NCBI GenBank assembly: GCA_025331435.1
Contig: JAIWNI010000040.1
Location: 62,001 to 126,000 of the forward strand
From: Choanephora cucurbitarum
Lineage: Eukaryota > Mucoromycota > Mucoromycetes > Mucorales > Choanephoraceae
Reading direction: 5' to 3'
DNA: 64,000 nt
Part shown: one piece after another, positions 22,321 through 37,451 of the stretch
Numbering within the stretch: the first letter of the stretch is position 1
Layout: the number at the start of each line of letters is the position of its first letter
Program-made: the position numbers and the translations under genes
The notes under the pieces: model-generated
What the model saw: the letters and a program-made list of their open reading frames with translations, nothing else
Told to the model about the DNA's origin: nothing
The model's database searches: none

Positions 22321-24530
22321 TTTAGATGAATTATGCAAAGATGTTTCAGTGAAAAAAAGGAAAAAAGGCTTAATTTCCTGGCCCCCTTTTTATAGAGAAA
22401 TAGTGGAGTCGAATTCATACGCCAGCTTCTTCGTTATGTAACTTTTTAGTGCTCACACGTATTTCTTTTCACTTGCGTTCATTCCATTGCATTCGCCTAT
22501 ACTTGCTTCTTTTTTATATCAATTTTCTTTATTTACAGGAGATGAAAGATTCTGCTTTTCGTTCTTACTGAAATGACTAGAAGAACATCCAACTCCATTG
22601 TAAGCGATTCTTACTGACTTATCAGTATGCAATCGATAAGGCTCGTTTTCTTCGAGTCTCCTTTATCTACTGATCTCAAATACGATTAAGGGAACAAGGA
22701 GTACCATCACAGCATGATATAATTGTGGGATGAGTTGGATACAATTTGCCTAATCTAAATTGGTCAATTTGCGTTCAGTTCATGGTTACTCAGTCTGCGT
22801 CACACAAATCAATACAATCTGCTTTTGTTGGTTTGAGCCCCACTTGTCTTGATAGTATAGATGAATACTACTTTTGGCAATCCAACCGTTGTTTCATGTG
22901 GTGATTGTAATGGTTTAAAAATGCTACTTATCCAGTTCAATATCTTACTTCCTTTTTTCTTTTAGTCAGAAGTTGTTACTAATTATAGAAGACTTCTTTT
23001 TCATTTCCTTGAGTAAAACCCATACCTTTAGATGAAGTAATTTTGCCGTTCTTCCTACAATTAAAGATAATCAATGACAGGTCTCCGAATTAGCCAAGAA
23101 ATAGATGGTATCCGAATGCTATCAATGGATGATCGGAATTGTAAGAAGGTGAAAAAACGACGATTGGATGAGCTATGTATCTATTCGACGGATACATTAA
23201 CTGAAAGAGTATTTGCATTATAATAGGTCATTGCGATTACAATAGCTGGGCATAAGTTCAAAAAAAGTTTCCAACTGTCTAGCTGAAAAAACATAGGAAG
23301 TTATAATTTAAGCATTGAGTCTCAGAATAACTAAACGAGTAGGTCCTGTTTAAAGAATAATAAAGCTTTCGATTCTTTAGTCGGATCAACAGTTTCACAA
23401 CCATCAGCCTCGTATACAAGTAGTTTTAATTGAATAGACCATCGGATCCGGAGATGGCTTCATGTAATCATATCAATTAGATTAGAAAGTTTCAAAAATT
23501 AAACAAGTTACTTCAAAACCTTACCAAGTGATTGACATTGCATATCATTTTGTTGGGAGAAAGTAAAGCTCTTCTTGTATAGCACATCCGCAACAAGAAT
23601 CGCTTGTTATCCGTCTAGAAAGCTCGAAGCAGTATTTGTAATGGTGCAGCATTAATATTTCAAGACAATGAGACTTCATATCATTACTCAAATTAAAAGA
23701 CGCGTTGCACATGCTATTTGTTTTTTGATTTCTAAAGAGTACACATCGTATCCATACGAACACATGAATTACACTGAATTCTGCATTCATTCAAAGGATA
23801 TTCGTGAAACTGCAAAGTACAAAATGCTCACATTCTTGAGGTGTATCTGAACACTCATGAGAGATCCACTGAAAGCAATGTTCAAACCATCTAGCATGAG
23901 ACTAGAGTGTGCTAGAGTATACCAAGGTTGGTGAATAAGTGCTGCCCTTGTAGAGCAAGTTCAGTTTGTCTAATGTCTAGAAAACCAAATTATATCAAAA
24001 ATCCATTAGCACAACATTTTCTAGGTGCTTACAATGTCTTGGGGATAAGCTATTACAGCCCTTCCCTACAGGTCAAGAAAATATCTCAAACGTAGGTCAA
24101 GTCAACTGTCTTTTGCATTTGTATTTGAACATGACTTGCCTTGTGCAAAAATCTTCGTATAAGAGGCTCTTGAGCTTGATAGGCTGGCCCGCTACTTTGG
24201 CTCCAACTACTAGGTACAACAATGAATAATTACTGCAAGCTCCCATATATGGGTGTACTTGAATACTTTGTCACTGCTGGTTGTTAATCAGATTGCATTC
24301 AACAAATGTCAAGTATTGTCTCTTAACTCGAATCTCGCTTTATGACTCACCTAGAGTTGAATTCGTTTCGATTTTGAATACATCGGCTTTATTCTCTTTG
24401 TACTTCCTTATGCTTATTAGACTGCCATTTTTATCCTAAAGCAAAGTTGAATTTCTGTTTATTTTTTTCGAAACTGCTCCACCCTTTTTCTTTTTTCTGA
24501 TATTTTATTCTACCTTAAATAAGCGCATAA
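22321..24530. other. Intergenic region between the pyruvate kinase and HUL4 genes
   Basis: 2.2 kb holding the two divergent promoters. Pyrimidine-rich tracts lie just before ATG 24531. A 49-codon plus-strand frame at 23074-23223 (MTGLRISQEIDGIRMLSMDD...) has a protein-like composition but no recognised family. Confidence 0.4.
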
Positions 24531-27163
24531 ATGGCAGAAGTCCCTCTCGATCCAAACAAAGAAACCCCTTTTGCATCCTTAGAACAACATGTGAATGCCC
24601 TTTCAATCCACGATGTTGCAGAATTTCGACAAGCTGAACCGATCGTATGTAATAGCGCATGTCATGTGTCAGCCTACTAACAAATGCTTTAGTCGATTAC
24701 AGGAAGCTGCATGTGCTGCAACAGGTAGTCATTTTTTCCTTTCTTTCATTTATGCTTCTGCAGTCACTAACGGCTCTGCTAAAGCGAACTGAGGTATCCC
24801 CAACATGTCTCTCGATTTCGCTGTCCTGTTTGTGATACCGTCAATGACCTTAAGCTGCATATCCGACAACCACCTGCTGGTCAATCATTCACACTTGAAT
24901 TGTTAAAAAAGACGGTACAGAGTTGCAAATCCAAAGAGAAAAAGAAAGCATCAGATGAATTGGATCGAGAGAAAATATATGAACCTGTTGAGAAACTGAT
25001 GGAAATAAACTTTGGTAATTGGATTTGCTTGAACAACAGCTTTTTAAATGTAAGGCTTTTCTATCAGTAAAACATGAGCTCTTCTTTTTATTCATTTCCT
25101 AAACACAGGGAAAAAGTACTACATTGGAAGAGAGCGGGATTGACTTGCAAGATATAAAGATAGCATATCGAATTATCCTTAGTTCAGTAAGACCTGAATG
25201 ATCTTTTAGTATGCGCCAGTCTTGACAGTTTCTTTTCTCTCTCTCTCTTTTTTTTCCAGCCTGTGAATGTCATTCGAGCTATGATGTCTGCAATTGAGCG
25301 TTTGTTGAAACGACCTGGCATGCCCTTACGCAAAATAACAGATATTCGATTTTTGTTGATTATCCTAGAAAATCCTTTGCTTATACAGCATAATTTTCCT
25401 GCAGAAACAAAATACCATCACAACCTTCTGAAACGTATTTTTGGTATTATCAGTTGCCTAGGGAACGAATGTCACCATGCTTTAGTCAATTGGTTTTCAA
25501 GGTCTGAGTAACTTGCTTGCTTTCCTTTTGTTCTTCAATGTTTGATGATACTAAAGTCATCTCTTTTTTTTTGTAGTTATCCTATCAAAGAGTTTAGACT
25601 GAAAATGGACTTAGTTCATGTCTTCTTGAGTCATCGAATTTCAAAGGCACGACGTAGTCGGCTCTCATTGCCAGCAGCTTATGAATCTGACTGGAAGATC
25701 ATAAGTGCATCTCGTGTGATGGCCTTATTGTGTAAGTGGAGCTGGATAAAAAAAAACGACTGCATAAAGCAATCTTGATTAACTAATGATCAAACTAGTT
25801 GCTGCTAACAATCAAGCAAACAAAGTGTCTATATCAGAATTCTACAATACGATGGCCGACTACATTGACTTGTTGGGTGACTTTGAGTTATGGCAGTCAA
25901 GATCAGGCAAGTTTGCTTTCTGTCAATATCCCTTCCTGATCAGTATGGGCTCCAAAATGAAAATTGTTGAATCAGATGCTAAGCAACAGATGGAAACAAA
26001 ATGGCGAGAAGCTTTTTTCAATATGATATTTCACCAAAAGATATCGAATCCTTACCTCGTTTTGCGTGTTTCTCGAGATAACCTGATTGAAGACTCACTG
26101 AGACAATTGGCACAAAACGAAGTAGATTTGAAGAAATCACTAAGAATTGAGTTTGTGGGTGAAGATGGTGTTGATGCAGGTGGTTTACGAAAAGAGTGGT
26201 TTTTGCTACTCGTCCGATCTCTGTTTGATCCACAATATGGAATGTTTACTTATGACGAAGACCTAAATCTGTGTTGGTTTAATCCTGCTAGTTTTGAGAA
26301 TGAAGATCAGTTCTTTTTGGTAGGCATCGTGCTTGGACTAGCTATCTATAATTCAACCATTCTTGACGTACATCTACCTACTGCTTGCTACAAGAAATTG
26401 CTGAACTTGCCTGTCGGGCTTCATGACCTCAAATCCTTTCGTCCATCCTTGGCAAAAGGGCTTGAACAGCTGCTGACATTTGAAGGAGATGTAGAAGAAG
26501 TATTTTGTCGATCGTTTGTTGCTGAACTAGAAGTGTTTGGCCAACGACACTGTGTCCCATTGATACCCAATGGCGACAGAATTCCTGTAAATCAACATAA
26601 CCGAAAAGAATTCGTGTCACTCTATGTAGACTTTTTGTTGAACAAAAGTGTAGAGAGACAGTTTGGTGCATTTAAACGTGGCTTTTACTATGTTTGTGGT
26701 GGTAATGCATTATCTTTATTTCAACCTGAAGAAATTGAATTACTTGTCCGAGGTAGCGACGAGCCGCTTGCAATTGATGACATTAGAGGACAAACAGAAT
26801 ACATTGGTTTTGATAAGCATGAAGAGACTATTGTGTAAGGCATACATGTATATATTTTCTCTTATCAACATATCTAACTATGCTTTTCTTTTAAGAAACT
26901 TTTGGAATATCATGAGCAATATGAAGCCAGCCATACAGCGTAAATTGTTGATGTTTGTGACAGGGAGCGATCGTATTCCAGCAACAGGAGCTACTCAGCT
27001 ACATCTTAAAATAGTGTGTGGTAATAACGGTGATAGCGATCGATTGCCTTCTGCACACACATGCTTTAATCAGCTTACATTATATAAATATCATACAAAA
27101 GAAAAACTAGAAAAGATGCTGCTAACTGCCATTCAAGAAAGTCAAGGATTTTATGTAAAATGA
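24531..27163 (+). CDS. HUL4: HECT-type E3 ubiquitin ligase, HUL4-like
   Basis: Eight exons are 24531-24644, 24693-24724, 24794-25049, 25109-25186, 25260-25501, 25577-25731, 25799-26834 and 26896-27163, giving 726 residues. The N-terminus has a Cys cluster (SCMCC, then RFRCPVCDTVNDL) like the putative zinc site of HUL4. The C-terminal 370 residues are a complete HECT domain, with LRIEFVGEDGVDAGGLRKEW, GMFTYDEDLNLCWFNP and the catalytic Cys in LPSAHTCFNQLTLYKY (codon 27062-27064). A GSDRIPATG motif precedes it. HECT ligases take ubiquitin on that Cys from an E2. HUL4 acts on splicing-factor and misfolded cytosolic substrates in yeast. The protein is shorter than yeast Hul4 (892). The donor after 25501 is GTCTGA, which is weak, but frame and homology support it. 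Confidence 0.92.
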
Positions 27164-27427
27164 GCTATAAATATCATGGATTCTTTAGGTAATCTGTTCT
27201 TTTTTTTTTCTTCTTTAAAAACTGATATTTGTCCTAATGAAATGATCTTTGACGCGCATAAACAAGCGTGTTTATGTACAGCCAAGTCTTTTCTTTTATG
27301 TATTTGCTCTGCTCATTCAAGGAGCAAAACATTGTTTAATGATAAAAAAAAAGTTCTTAAATTTAAGCTACTCTCGAAATAGCTATTGGTAACATTTTAC
27401 ATAACATACACATGTACACGCTTATTT
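27164..27427. other. Short gap between convergent HUL4 and FPK genes
   Basis: 264 nt between the stop codons. Holds AT-rich 3' flanks only. Confidence 0.5.
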
Positions 27428-29336
<1,909 letters not shown>

Positions 29337-29718
29337 GATAAAAAAAAGAAAGAAAGAAAAAGAGAAAGAAGCGAAAGAAGAAGAGAATAGACTGCTGCTC
29401 TCTTAGCCCCCCTCTTTTTCTATTATTATTATAATTATTATAATTATTTATTGTAACTTTGATTATATAACTAACTCTCGCTCTTTTTTTTTTAGTCATA
29501 AAAAAAAGGAGAGAAAAAAAAAGAGACGACAACAAAGAAGGAGAAAAAAAATTGTGTACGAGAAACCAGAGAGAGAGAGAGAGAAAAAAAAAGAGAGAGA
29601 GATTCATTGTTGTTTAATGCCATCTAATTACTCCCGCAATATTACTGCTAACCTTATTTTTTTTCCCTTTTTTATTATTATTTCAAGATGAATGTTTAGT
29701 GTACTGCAAATGACATTC
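29337..29718. repeat. Purine/pyrimidine-skewed low-complexity gap
   Basis: The gap is dominated by GAAA/GAGA purine tracts on the plus strand (29341-29390 and 29502-29602) and a TTATTATTAT/ATAATTATTA tract (29420-29452). It spans the 5' flank of FPK1 and the 3' flank of the SNT1-like gene. No gene is supported. Confidence 0.6.
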
Positions 29719-32700
29719 TCAACTACCAAACCAAGTTTCCCAGCTATTTTGATTTGGTTCTGCAGGATCATCATTGTTCAATAGATCTGCTACCTTAGTT
29801 ACTGCAGGCTGAGTGGCAGGAGGTTTTGTGGTAGAAGGCTTTTGTTGCTGCATCGGTGTTTGAGGTCGTGATGGTGCATAATTTCGATTGTCGTATACAT
29901 CTGGATTAGGCAGAGAAGGATGAGGTTGTGGTGGCGGCGATGTATAATAGTTGGGTCGTGGCCCTGTTGGATAAGACGAAGATGAGGCTGATGATGAGGA
30001 TGGTGGTAATGCTACATTTTTAGAAGAAGGTGATGATTGAAGCGAATTTGATTGTTCGGGAATAGGTGCGGGAAAGGGAAAGCTCTGGAGTGCTTGGAAA
30101 TGATTTTTTTCATAGGACGTTCTCAATGGATCTTGCTGTGGTGGAGGCTGTGATGATGGTTGCTGTGCTTGTTGTTGGCGTGAATAGTGACGATCAACGA
30201 GTTCTTTCAGGTGCATTTTTTCTTCATTATTGGTATAGAAATTGCGTACTTGAATGACTGTCTTTGATTTCATTGCATTGGCCACTTTATCCCAATCACG
30301 ACCATACATGGCCAAATACCGCTGAAAGTCATTCCGTTCAGATACAGACCAATAAGAAGAATAAGCTGGTCGCTTGCTCGATTCTGATGCAAGTATGTTT
30401 GTACGACCTAGCTTGCGGCTCCCTAAACGAGGATTGCTATAATCTGAATCACTAGCCCATTCAGTAGATGCATCTTCCAGTATTTCTGATCGATTTGAGG
30501 CAGAGCGCACACGGCGACGCTTTTGTTGTATAGCTGAAGATGAAGGTGCAGGTTCACTTAGGATAGGCGAAGGTGCATTGACGACTGGGAGTCCCTTCTC
30601 AAATACGCTGTTGCTAGGCGTTCTTGATCTTGATGGGGCCAGAGTCTTATTAGCTTCTTCTCTTGGTGTGTTGGCTCCCATCTGAAACATGCCTACAAGA
30701 GCAGCAGCAGCATCTTCTTCTTCGGCCTTGAGATCGGTACGTCCACTCAATGTGCTGATATCTTGATTGATTGGTGGTTGGGCGCTTGGAGGGTGCTGAG
30801 GAAGGACGGGTTGTGCTGCTACTGCTGAAGTTTGTTGCACTGTAGTGCTTTCATCTTCTTGAAAGGCATTTGGACCAAATTTTCGCTTAAAATTATGATA
30901 AAAGTTGCGACACTGTTCTTCTGTCTTGGTTTTGACCATGCCAGCTACTTGAGTGAAATCGCGACCATGTTTCTTGAATCCTTCAACAGCCAACTCCTTT
31001 TCACGCTCTGACCATTTTGTACTTGCATTCGATTGTTTATCATCGCTTCCTGCCACTGGCATTTCCTGTTCATCTGGTAAAATCGTTTCTTCTGTGCGTC
31101 GCTTATGAAGTGGTTCATTCGGCAGCACTACTTCAGTCGCCATAGGTTCACGAGGTAATCGTCCTTTGCGTCGTTGTTGGTTTGTGCCTGCTGAGTGTGT
31201 ACGACGTCTTTCAGGTTGTATCTGTTGGAGCATCATATCTGTGTCATCAGAAGCACTACTTGCAGGCCCAGTAGGTAACGCTGTGCTAGTAAGAGCAGTG
31301 GTAGTAGGAGCAGCAGCAGCAGCAGTAGTGGTGGTGGTGGTGGTGGTAGTGGCTGGAGTAGCATTTGTGTTTGTGTGGCCAGTCTGTGTAGTGGTAGCAG
31401 CAGTTGTTGTAGATACATTACTGACTGTCGGCACGGCATTGTTATTGGCTGCAGTATTGACATTGCTGTTGCTGCCGTTACTGTTACCTGCGCCTATAGA
31501 GGAAGGTCGTTTTGACTTTTTGCGTTCTGCAACACCATCCCAATAGGCATTTGCCTGTTCAAGATCGCGCAGCTCTCTGGTCTTGCGCTCAGCCGCATCT
31601 TTTTCTTTGGCCTTCCTAGATACTTGAGCTTCACCAATATCGGCCATCAAGGCAGACCCCTTACTCTTTGCCTTACGTGGATTGATGGAATCGCCTGTGA
31701 CAGCGCGAATGGCAGCAGCAATACGATCCCGATGTTTTGTCGTCTTTCCTCTTCTACCTTTTTTCATCAACGCCTTAAAGTCAATCTTCTTCTTCTTGCG
31801 GTAATAGAACAGGACACATTGGCAGGCTGTCTTTGTGCCTACAGCCATGGCGATACGTTCAAATTGCTTGGGGTACATCATATAGGACTCCATGAATGTA
31901 GTCACCTCCTGTTGGTTCCAGATATCTCCTGTATCTGGTCCTGTATGATAATAAGTCAAGGGATCCTTCACAAGCCCGCTACGATCATCGAATGTACGCA
32001 GTCGTTCACGTTCGTCCAAGATCATGGGTGGTATTGTGGCCGTTGTCTTTTTAGCGCGAGATTCTGGGTTCCTCATCTCTGCAGATTCAAGTGATTGAAT
32101 GATTTCCAGTAACTCAGCTTCAGAGCGGGCAGCATCTGATGTATAGATACCATAGGGAGTTGAAGCACCATCGTTTTTGAAGCGTAGAGCATCAGGCGCG
32201 CCACTGGTAAAGATGATGTTGTCCACATATTCTTCAGGTCGCTCCCGCTGCTGACGGCTGGAAGAACGATAGCCATTGTAGCGATCAGATAGCTTGCGCT
32301 CCTCATTACGTCGAATGTCTAAAGCCAGATTCTTTCGAGTCCATTGTTCATGAAGTGCTTTGTACTCGTTCTTGAGACGCCGCTCCTTCTTTTTCAAGGC
32401 TGTCTTTTGTGAATGCAGTGTGTGTGATACATCAATACGTAATTTATCAAAACGAGCAGTGTTTTCTTTGATACAAGGATAGTCCTCTATGGATTGATAG
32501 AGAGGCTTTGACCAGTTTTCTTCATCAGACCAATCTTCCTCTTGCTCTTTCTTGCCCTGCCATAGACCGTTGATCATGCCCGAATGAGCACGAGCTGTGT
32601 TGCGATTGTCCTGCAATATTTTTTCATATAGCTCATCTTCGAGCTCATCGTTTTTAGAGCGCAATTGATTGATGAGAAGTTGAGGGCGTTTACGCATAAC

Positions 32701-34715
32701 AGAAGTATCAGTAAAATCCACAAGACCTGATTGAGAAGAAGGCTCATCTTCCATGGCTTGCAAAGCTTGCTTCTTTGCCTCTTCTTTGTTGTCAGCCGCT
32801 GTCTTTTCTTCCTCTTCATCAGCATCACCATTCGCATTTTCTTTATCTGCCTCTGTCATTTCAACATCTTCTCTTGTGCTGTTTTCTTCTAGTTTTGTAG
32901 CATTCTCGAGCATTTCTTCATACATGGTGATTTGGTTTTCAATGTCGTCAATACGTTCTACAATTTGTTCTTGTGTCATTGTTGATTCAGGTTCAGTTGA
33001 AATTGGCAGTGGTGGTGATGATGACGATGACGAGGATGATGCAGGTGGAATAGGAGCTGCTTGTTGTGGTTGAGGCGGTTGCTGCTGTGACGTTGGCGGT
33101 GGTGTTTGAGGTATTTTATCTTCAGTCTCACCTTCTTCTAGTTCGTGCGTCGAGTCCTGCTCTTGTTCGTTTTCGCTTGGCTTGGCTTCCGTTTCATCCT
33201 TCTCTGACACTGTGCTGGATTTCGTATCTTTCGCTTCTATCATAGGATCGTCTATATCCATTGACTTGTTTACTACAGAATGAGAAATGTGTGCTCAATG
33301 AACAAGAAGAAAAACCTGAAAAAATAAAATTACCTTGTTCAGCTTCAATTTCTTCCTTTTTATCTTCAGGCTTAACTATTTCTGCAGAGCGTTCTTTAGG
33401 TGTGACAGGTGATGTCCTTCCACTTCGAATATCTAGGTTGGTTGAGATGCGTTCAGGGCGATCGCGATCCAACATACGTTCCTTATTGGAACTCCAACTA
33501 GGTCTGTTTAAAGGACCAGTCCGGATAGGTGTAGCGGTGTTGTTGTTGACGGCATTATTATTGTTATTAGTAGTAGTATTGGTTGTCACAGGGTTATTTG
33601 AGCTTGCATTATTGTTGTTGACCATGGTGCTGCTGGAGGGTGTATTTCGATATCGATTATCATAGTCATTGTTCGTATTGGTCACTCGACGATAGAAATC
33701 ACGGTCGTCTAGACGGTCTCTTTCATAATAAGGTAAATGAGAACTAGGTGAAGGAGGCATATCTCTGTCTCTATCAGGACGATATGAATCTCCAAATGGA
33801 GGTATTTGATAGTTGAGTGAACCACCATAAGATGAGTCGTAGCGCATATAACTAGAATCAAAATAACGAATGAGGCATTGATTCATGTAGGTTCTCATCA
33901 TTATCAATTACCCATCTCGACGGCGTTCATAATCTCTTCGGCGATCGTCGTCTCTATATCGCCTTTCTCTATCCCTCTCTCTGTCTCTATCTCGTTCTCG
34001 TTCTCTGTCTCTATCACGCTCTCGATCGCGCCAATCCATATATCGACTAGAAGAGGAAGAGGAAGAAGGGTTAAGGGGATATCCATTCAATGGCTCTGAA
34101 CTGGTAGGTGTTGAAGGTAATTTGGCTGTATCGTCCTTTAACTCTTTGAGATTATTGAGACTAGACGAAGAGGAAAGTTTGCCGTCTAACAAAAAAAAGA
34201 GAAGGGTATTGAGATAAGTATCGAGACCCACTTTAGAAAAAATAGCAATGCATTACCATCACGACGAATTGATCCTGTCGAAAGTTTTGGGTAGTCTCGG
34301 GGCATCATTGTTGAAGAAGAGGAAGCGGTTGCTGAATAATGATGTGCGTCGTCTCGATAATAAGGTGTATAGCGATCATCTCTAAAAACAATATAGCTTA
34401 ATAGTTTGGTTATATCCAACATGTGTCTCTGCAGTACCTCTCGCGCCCACGAGGTGCATATCTATCGTCTCTTAATGAACCCATAGGTCTTTCTCTATCA
34501 CGATCGCGTTCTCGATCTCTTTCTCGTTCACGTAAATCTCTGTAATCGTCAATAGCAGCTGACATGCCACTTCGCATTGGTCTATAGTTGTAGTCGTAAC
34601 GATATCGTGAGCTAGCTGAAGGTGGATATCTTCCGTCACTATAAGGTGGTGATCGTGATCTTGAAGGTGAGCGGGAGTGAGTCCCTTGTGAAGATGTTGA
34701 GCCTGCAACGCTCAT
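29719..34715 (-). CDS. SNT1: SNT1/NCoR-like corepressor with three SANT domains
   Basis: Five exons are 34438-34715, 34257-34381, 33912-34185, 33334-33851 and 29719-33272, giving 1582 residues. The first 400 residues are Arg/Asp/Ser-rich (runs such as RERDRDRERERD) and Asn-rich. An acidic, Gln/Pro-rich part and long coiled-coil-like charged stretches follow. Three SANT/Myb domains are recognisable: DIWNQQEVTTFMESYMMYPK near residue 847, KWSEREKELAVEGFKKHGRD near 1150 and YWSVSERNDFQRYLAMYGRD near 1371. Each has the pattern ending VxxFY. This is the architecture of Snt1 in the Set3 histone-deacetylase complex and of metazoan NCoR/SMRT, which tether deacetylases to chromatin. The start MSVAGSTSSQGTH was chosen. 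An upstream in-frame ATG at 34793 gives a hydrophobic leader and is probably UTR. Confidence 0.88.
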
Positions 34716-35745
34716 AGTTTGATGTAAGCAATAATAGAGAAGAAAAAAAAAGAGAGAGAGAGAGAAAGAAAAATAAAGTGTATACTCACTCACTTTCGTT
34801 TTTTTTTTCTTGAAAAAATCAATGATCAGCTGACGTCGACGTCAAATTAGATTTCAATGATTGAATACTCTACTTTTCTCTTTTCAACAAAATGGGTTTT
34901 CTGAACACGTAAAGATGTACTCCATCTTTCGACTTATTGCAGCAATAAGCAAGCACTTGACAACAATTGAATATCACTATTTCTTCAAGATCTGATATCA
35001 CAACCAGCATTTACAAAGCTATTTTTTTAACTGCGCCATAAAGTGGTTGTATTAGCAAACAATATCTATGTTTATTATTGCTGGTTGACAATTGAAAAGA
35101 GTGTAGGGATCTGTTGCTATACATCTGAACCATTCTACTGTATACCATCTTCTGTCTCACAAGCCCACGTTTGTGAATTATATTTAGTAAGTGGTACAGT
35201 ACAAGTAGGGAAGTATTGCCTTTTTTTTTTCTAAAAATACAAGTATCGTTTTCTTTCATTAACCATGCCATATTAGCTTCAGGCACTCTTCATGAGTTCA
35301 ATAACAACAAAGCCAATTTCATACTGCAGTTTCCTTCTTAGGGTAGATAGAGAAGTCTGCTGTTCATATAAAACCAATTCTCCCTACTTCGGGCTACATC
35401 TGTTGAGGTTCATAGGAACGTACTTTATAACAATCTAGAAGCTACCATTGTATACTCACTAATTACCTTCATTCATTTTCAATTCTCTTATATAGTATCT
35501 GGCTTTCTTTCGCTAAGCGTTTGAAAGTATGGTGCTGTTTGCATACATTAAGATTTTCATTTGATTCCACGCTTTGTGATTATACTTACTATGCCTTTCT
35601 GCGCTACTGACTTTATATTGCAATTCGACTCTTTTTGTCTGGTGAGTTTCCAAGGTAATGTTAGAATACTGTAGCATTTGTTGATGATTTAGAAGAATTT
35701 TCCTATCGCAGTGATCTATTTAATTGACTTGTTTTAGTAAAAAAA

Positions 35746-35761
35746 GGGGGGGGGGGGGGGG
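35746..35761 (+). repeat. Poly-G homopolymer (16 G)
   Basis: Uninterrupted run following AAAAAA. Unusual in such an AT-rich gap; assembly or length error is possible. Confidence 0.9.
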
Positions 35762-36498
35762 AGAGAATACCCTGAGTTCTTAAATTGCACCTAGTATCCA
35801 AGTTCAGAGTAAGCAGAGTTGTCAAACAACGACTGAGAATCACAATCAATTGAACTCCAAAAAGCTACTAAAATCGTCAGTGGTGTTTTCAAGATCATGA
35901 ATATAACTTTGTTGATATCAAAACTAATCTGGAGTCAAACAGAAAACCCAACAGGTTTACTGGTTTCATAAGGAGGGATTACTTTTATGCTCAAGGCAAA
36001 TGGAGACAGCTGCAATTGATTTAAAGGCACAAAAGTCATCACAGCCTTTTAAGTTAGATACCAATACTCTGAGACGATTTTGGTGTAATACAACAATCAT
36101 AAGGAACATAGTTTGCAATGACATCTCTTTCGAGTTCAGTATGCAAGTTGAAGCATTTATTTTCCTTTTACACCTCATCTTTGAGTTTCTCTCTTTCCTA
36201 ATGCGATTTCGCATCAGTTTGTCCTTGTATCTTCTCTCGAAAGTAAGATAAATTGACAGCTTTTTTTTGCACCGCAAGGTCATAACTGAGAGTTGTTTGC
36301 TCAATGATTGAAAACTGAGCCGACTTTTCACAGGCTGAGTCAGTTCGAAATCTAGTTATAACCGGCAAATTGTAATTCTTGTTCTGGTCATAATTGAGTG
36401 TGGCAAAGAAGATATCTGATCACATGGCCATCTGAGAGGTTTCTCAGAAGAACCCAAATCTTGACCATTTCAGCTTTGCAAGAGCTATAGACAGAAAC

Positions 36499-36521
36499 AT
36501 GTCAAGTAGGCTACTTGACAT
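36499..36521. repeat. 23-bp perfect palindrome ATGTCAAGTAG-G-CTACTTGACAT
   Basis: Two 11-nt arms around a single G. It could be a dimeric transcription-factor site or a tiny hairpin. No nearby gene start argues for a role. Confidence 0.7.
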
Positions 36522-37451
36522 ATTCAAATGCAAACCATAAATGGAAAGTAGAAACAAAAAAAAAAGACTGGCTGTTTCTATTTTGACTTTACTATAAGTC
36601 ATAGAAGATGTGAAGCTGGCTATCCTTCTTAGAAGCTGAAACAGAAAGATGAACGATTTCACACAAAAACCAAAAATTTGATATCTTTAGCTGTAGTTGC
36701 ATGGAAGTGAATAGAAAGACACTAAAAACCTAGGCTAGACAGTAAAGTTTCTTATGGGCATTCATTGTGCTTTTCTACTTCAATACTTAGACTCTTGGTT
36801 AATTAGCAGCTTCTTTAACACTATTAAGCAAACAAGTCATATTTTGAACCTCTCTTGATCTGAGAAGTGTTTACTTTATTTTAATACGAGATCTTATAAA
36901 TCTTCCAATGTACCAACCAGCAGTTTGGTAAGCTCTCTTGATCTCTTCAAGTGACAAACAAGTCAGTTACTACCATGCTAATGTATTTTTATTTCCATCA
37001 AGTGAACTTTTATACCAACATTTGCCTTTAATCAGGGCTGATACTGTAAATGAATGTGAGCCCAAGTCAATATTATGGATTCATCAGCCGCACTGTGGCA
37101 CAAGCTTCATTTAATTTATTATTTCAAGTAAATGTCTTTATTGTAAGCTTCTAAGACACATACCTCTGAAACGCTTTTGATATCAGGCAACAAAGTAAAG
37201 AACTTGAAACAAAACAACTCAGTCTATTTTCGTAACCTGGTTTGTTTCAACAGCTATTCACTTTTTCTTGTTTGTTCCCGCCATTATCTTATTGTTCATT
37301 TAACTAAGTAAAAACTAGAAATCAACCTCATGCAAGCTCAAAAGCACTTGGTAGTACTTATATGTAAATAAAGAGCGATCATTTATAACGATATCATCAT
37401 ATGTGTTTTCTTTATACATTTTTATTCTTATTTTTTTTTATTACTATTAAT

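Larger units (their letters stand above)
34716..37451. other. Intergenic region without recognised genes
   Basis: About 2.7 kb of AT-rich DNA. It contains a run of sixteen G at 35746-35761 and a perfect 23-bp palindrome at 36499-36521. Open frames here are short and low-quality. The 5' flank of the SNT1-like gene occupies the left end. Confidence 0.45.

Noticed and set aside
31166..31546. Long Val/Ala-rich plus-strand frame inside the SNT1-like gene
   Set aside because: Antisense shadow of the Thr/Ala-rich linker; no independent evidence.
34410..34793. Upstream ATG of the SNT1-like gene giving a Phe/Leu-rich leader
   Set aside because: The leader is a translated CT tract. MSVAGSTSSQ at 34715 is a better start for a nuclear protein.
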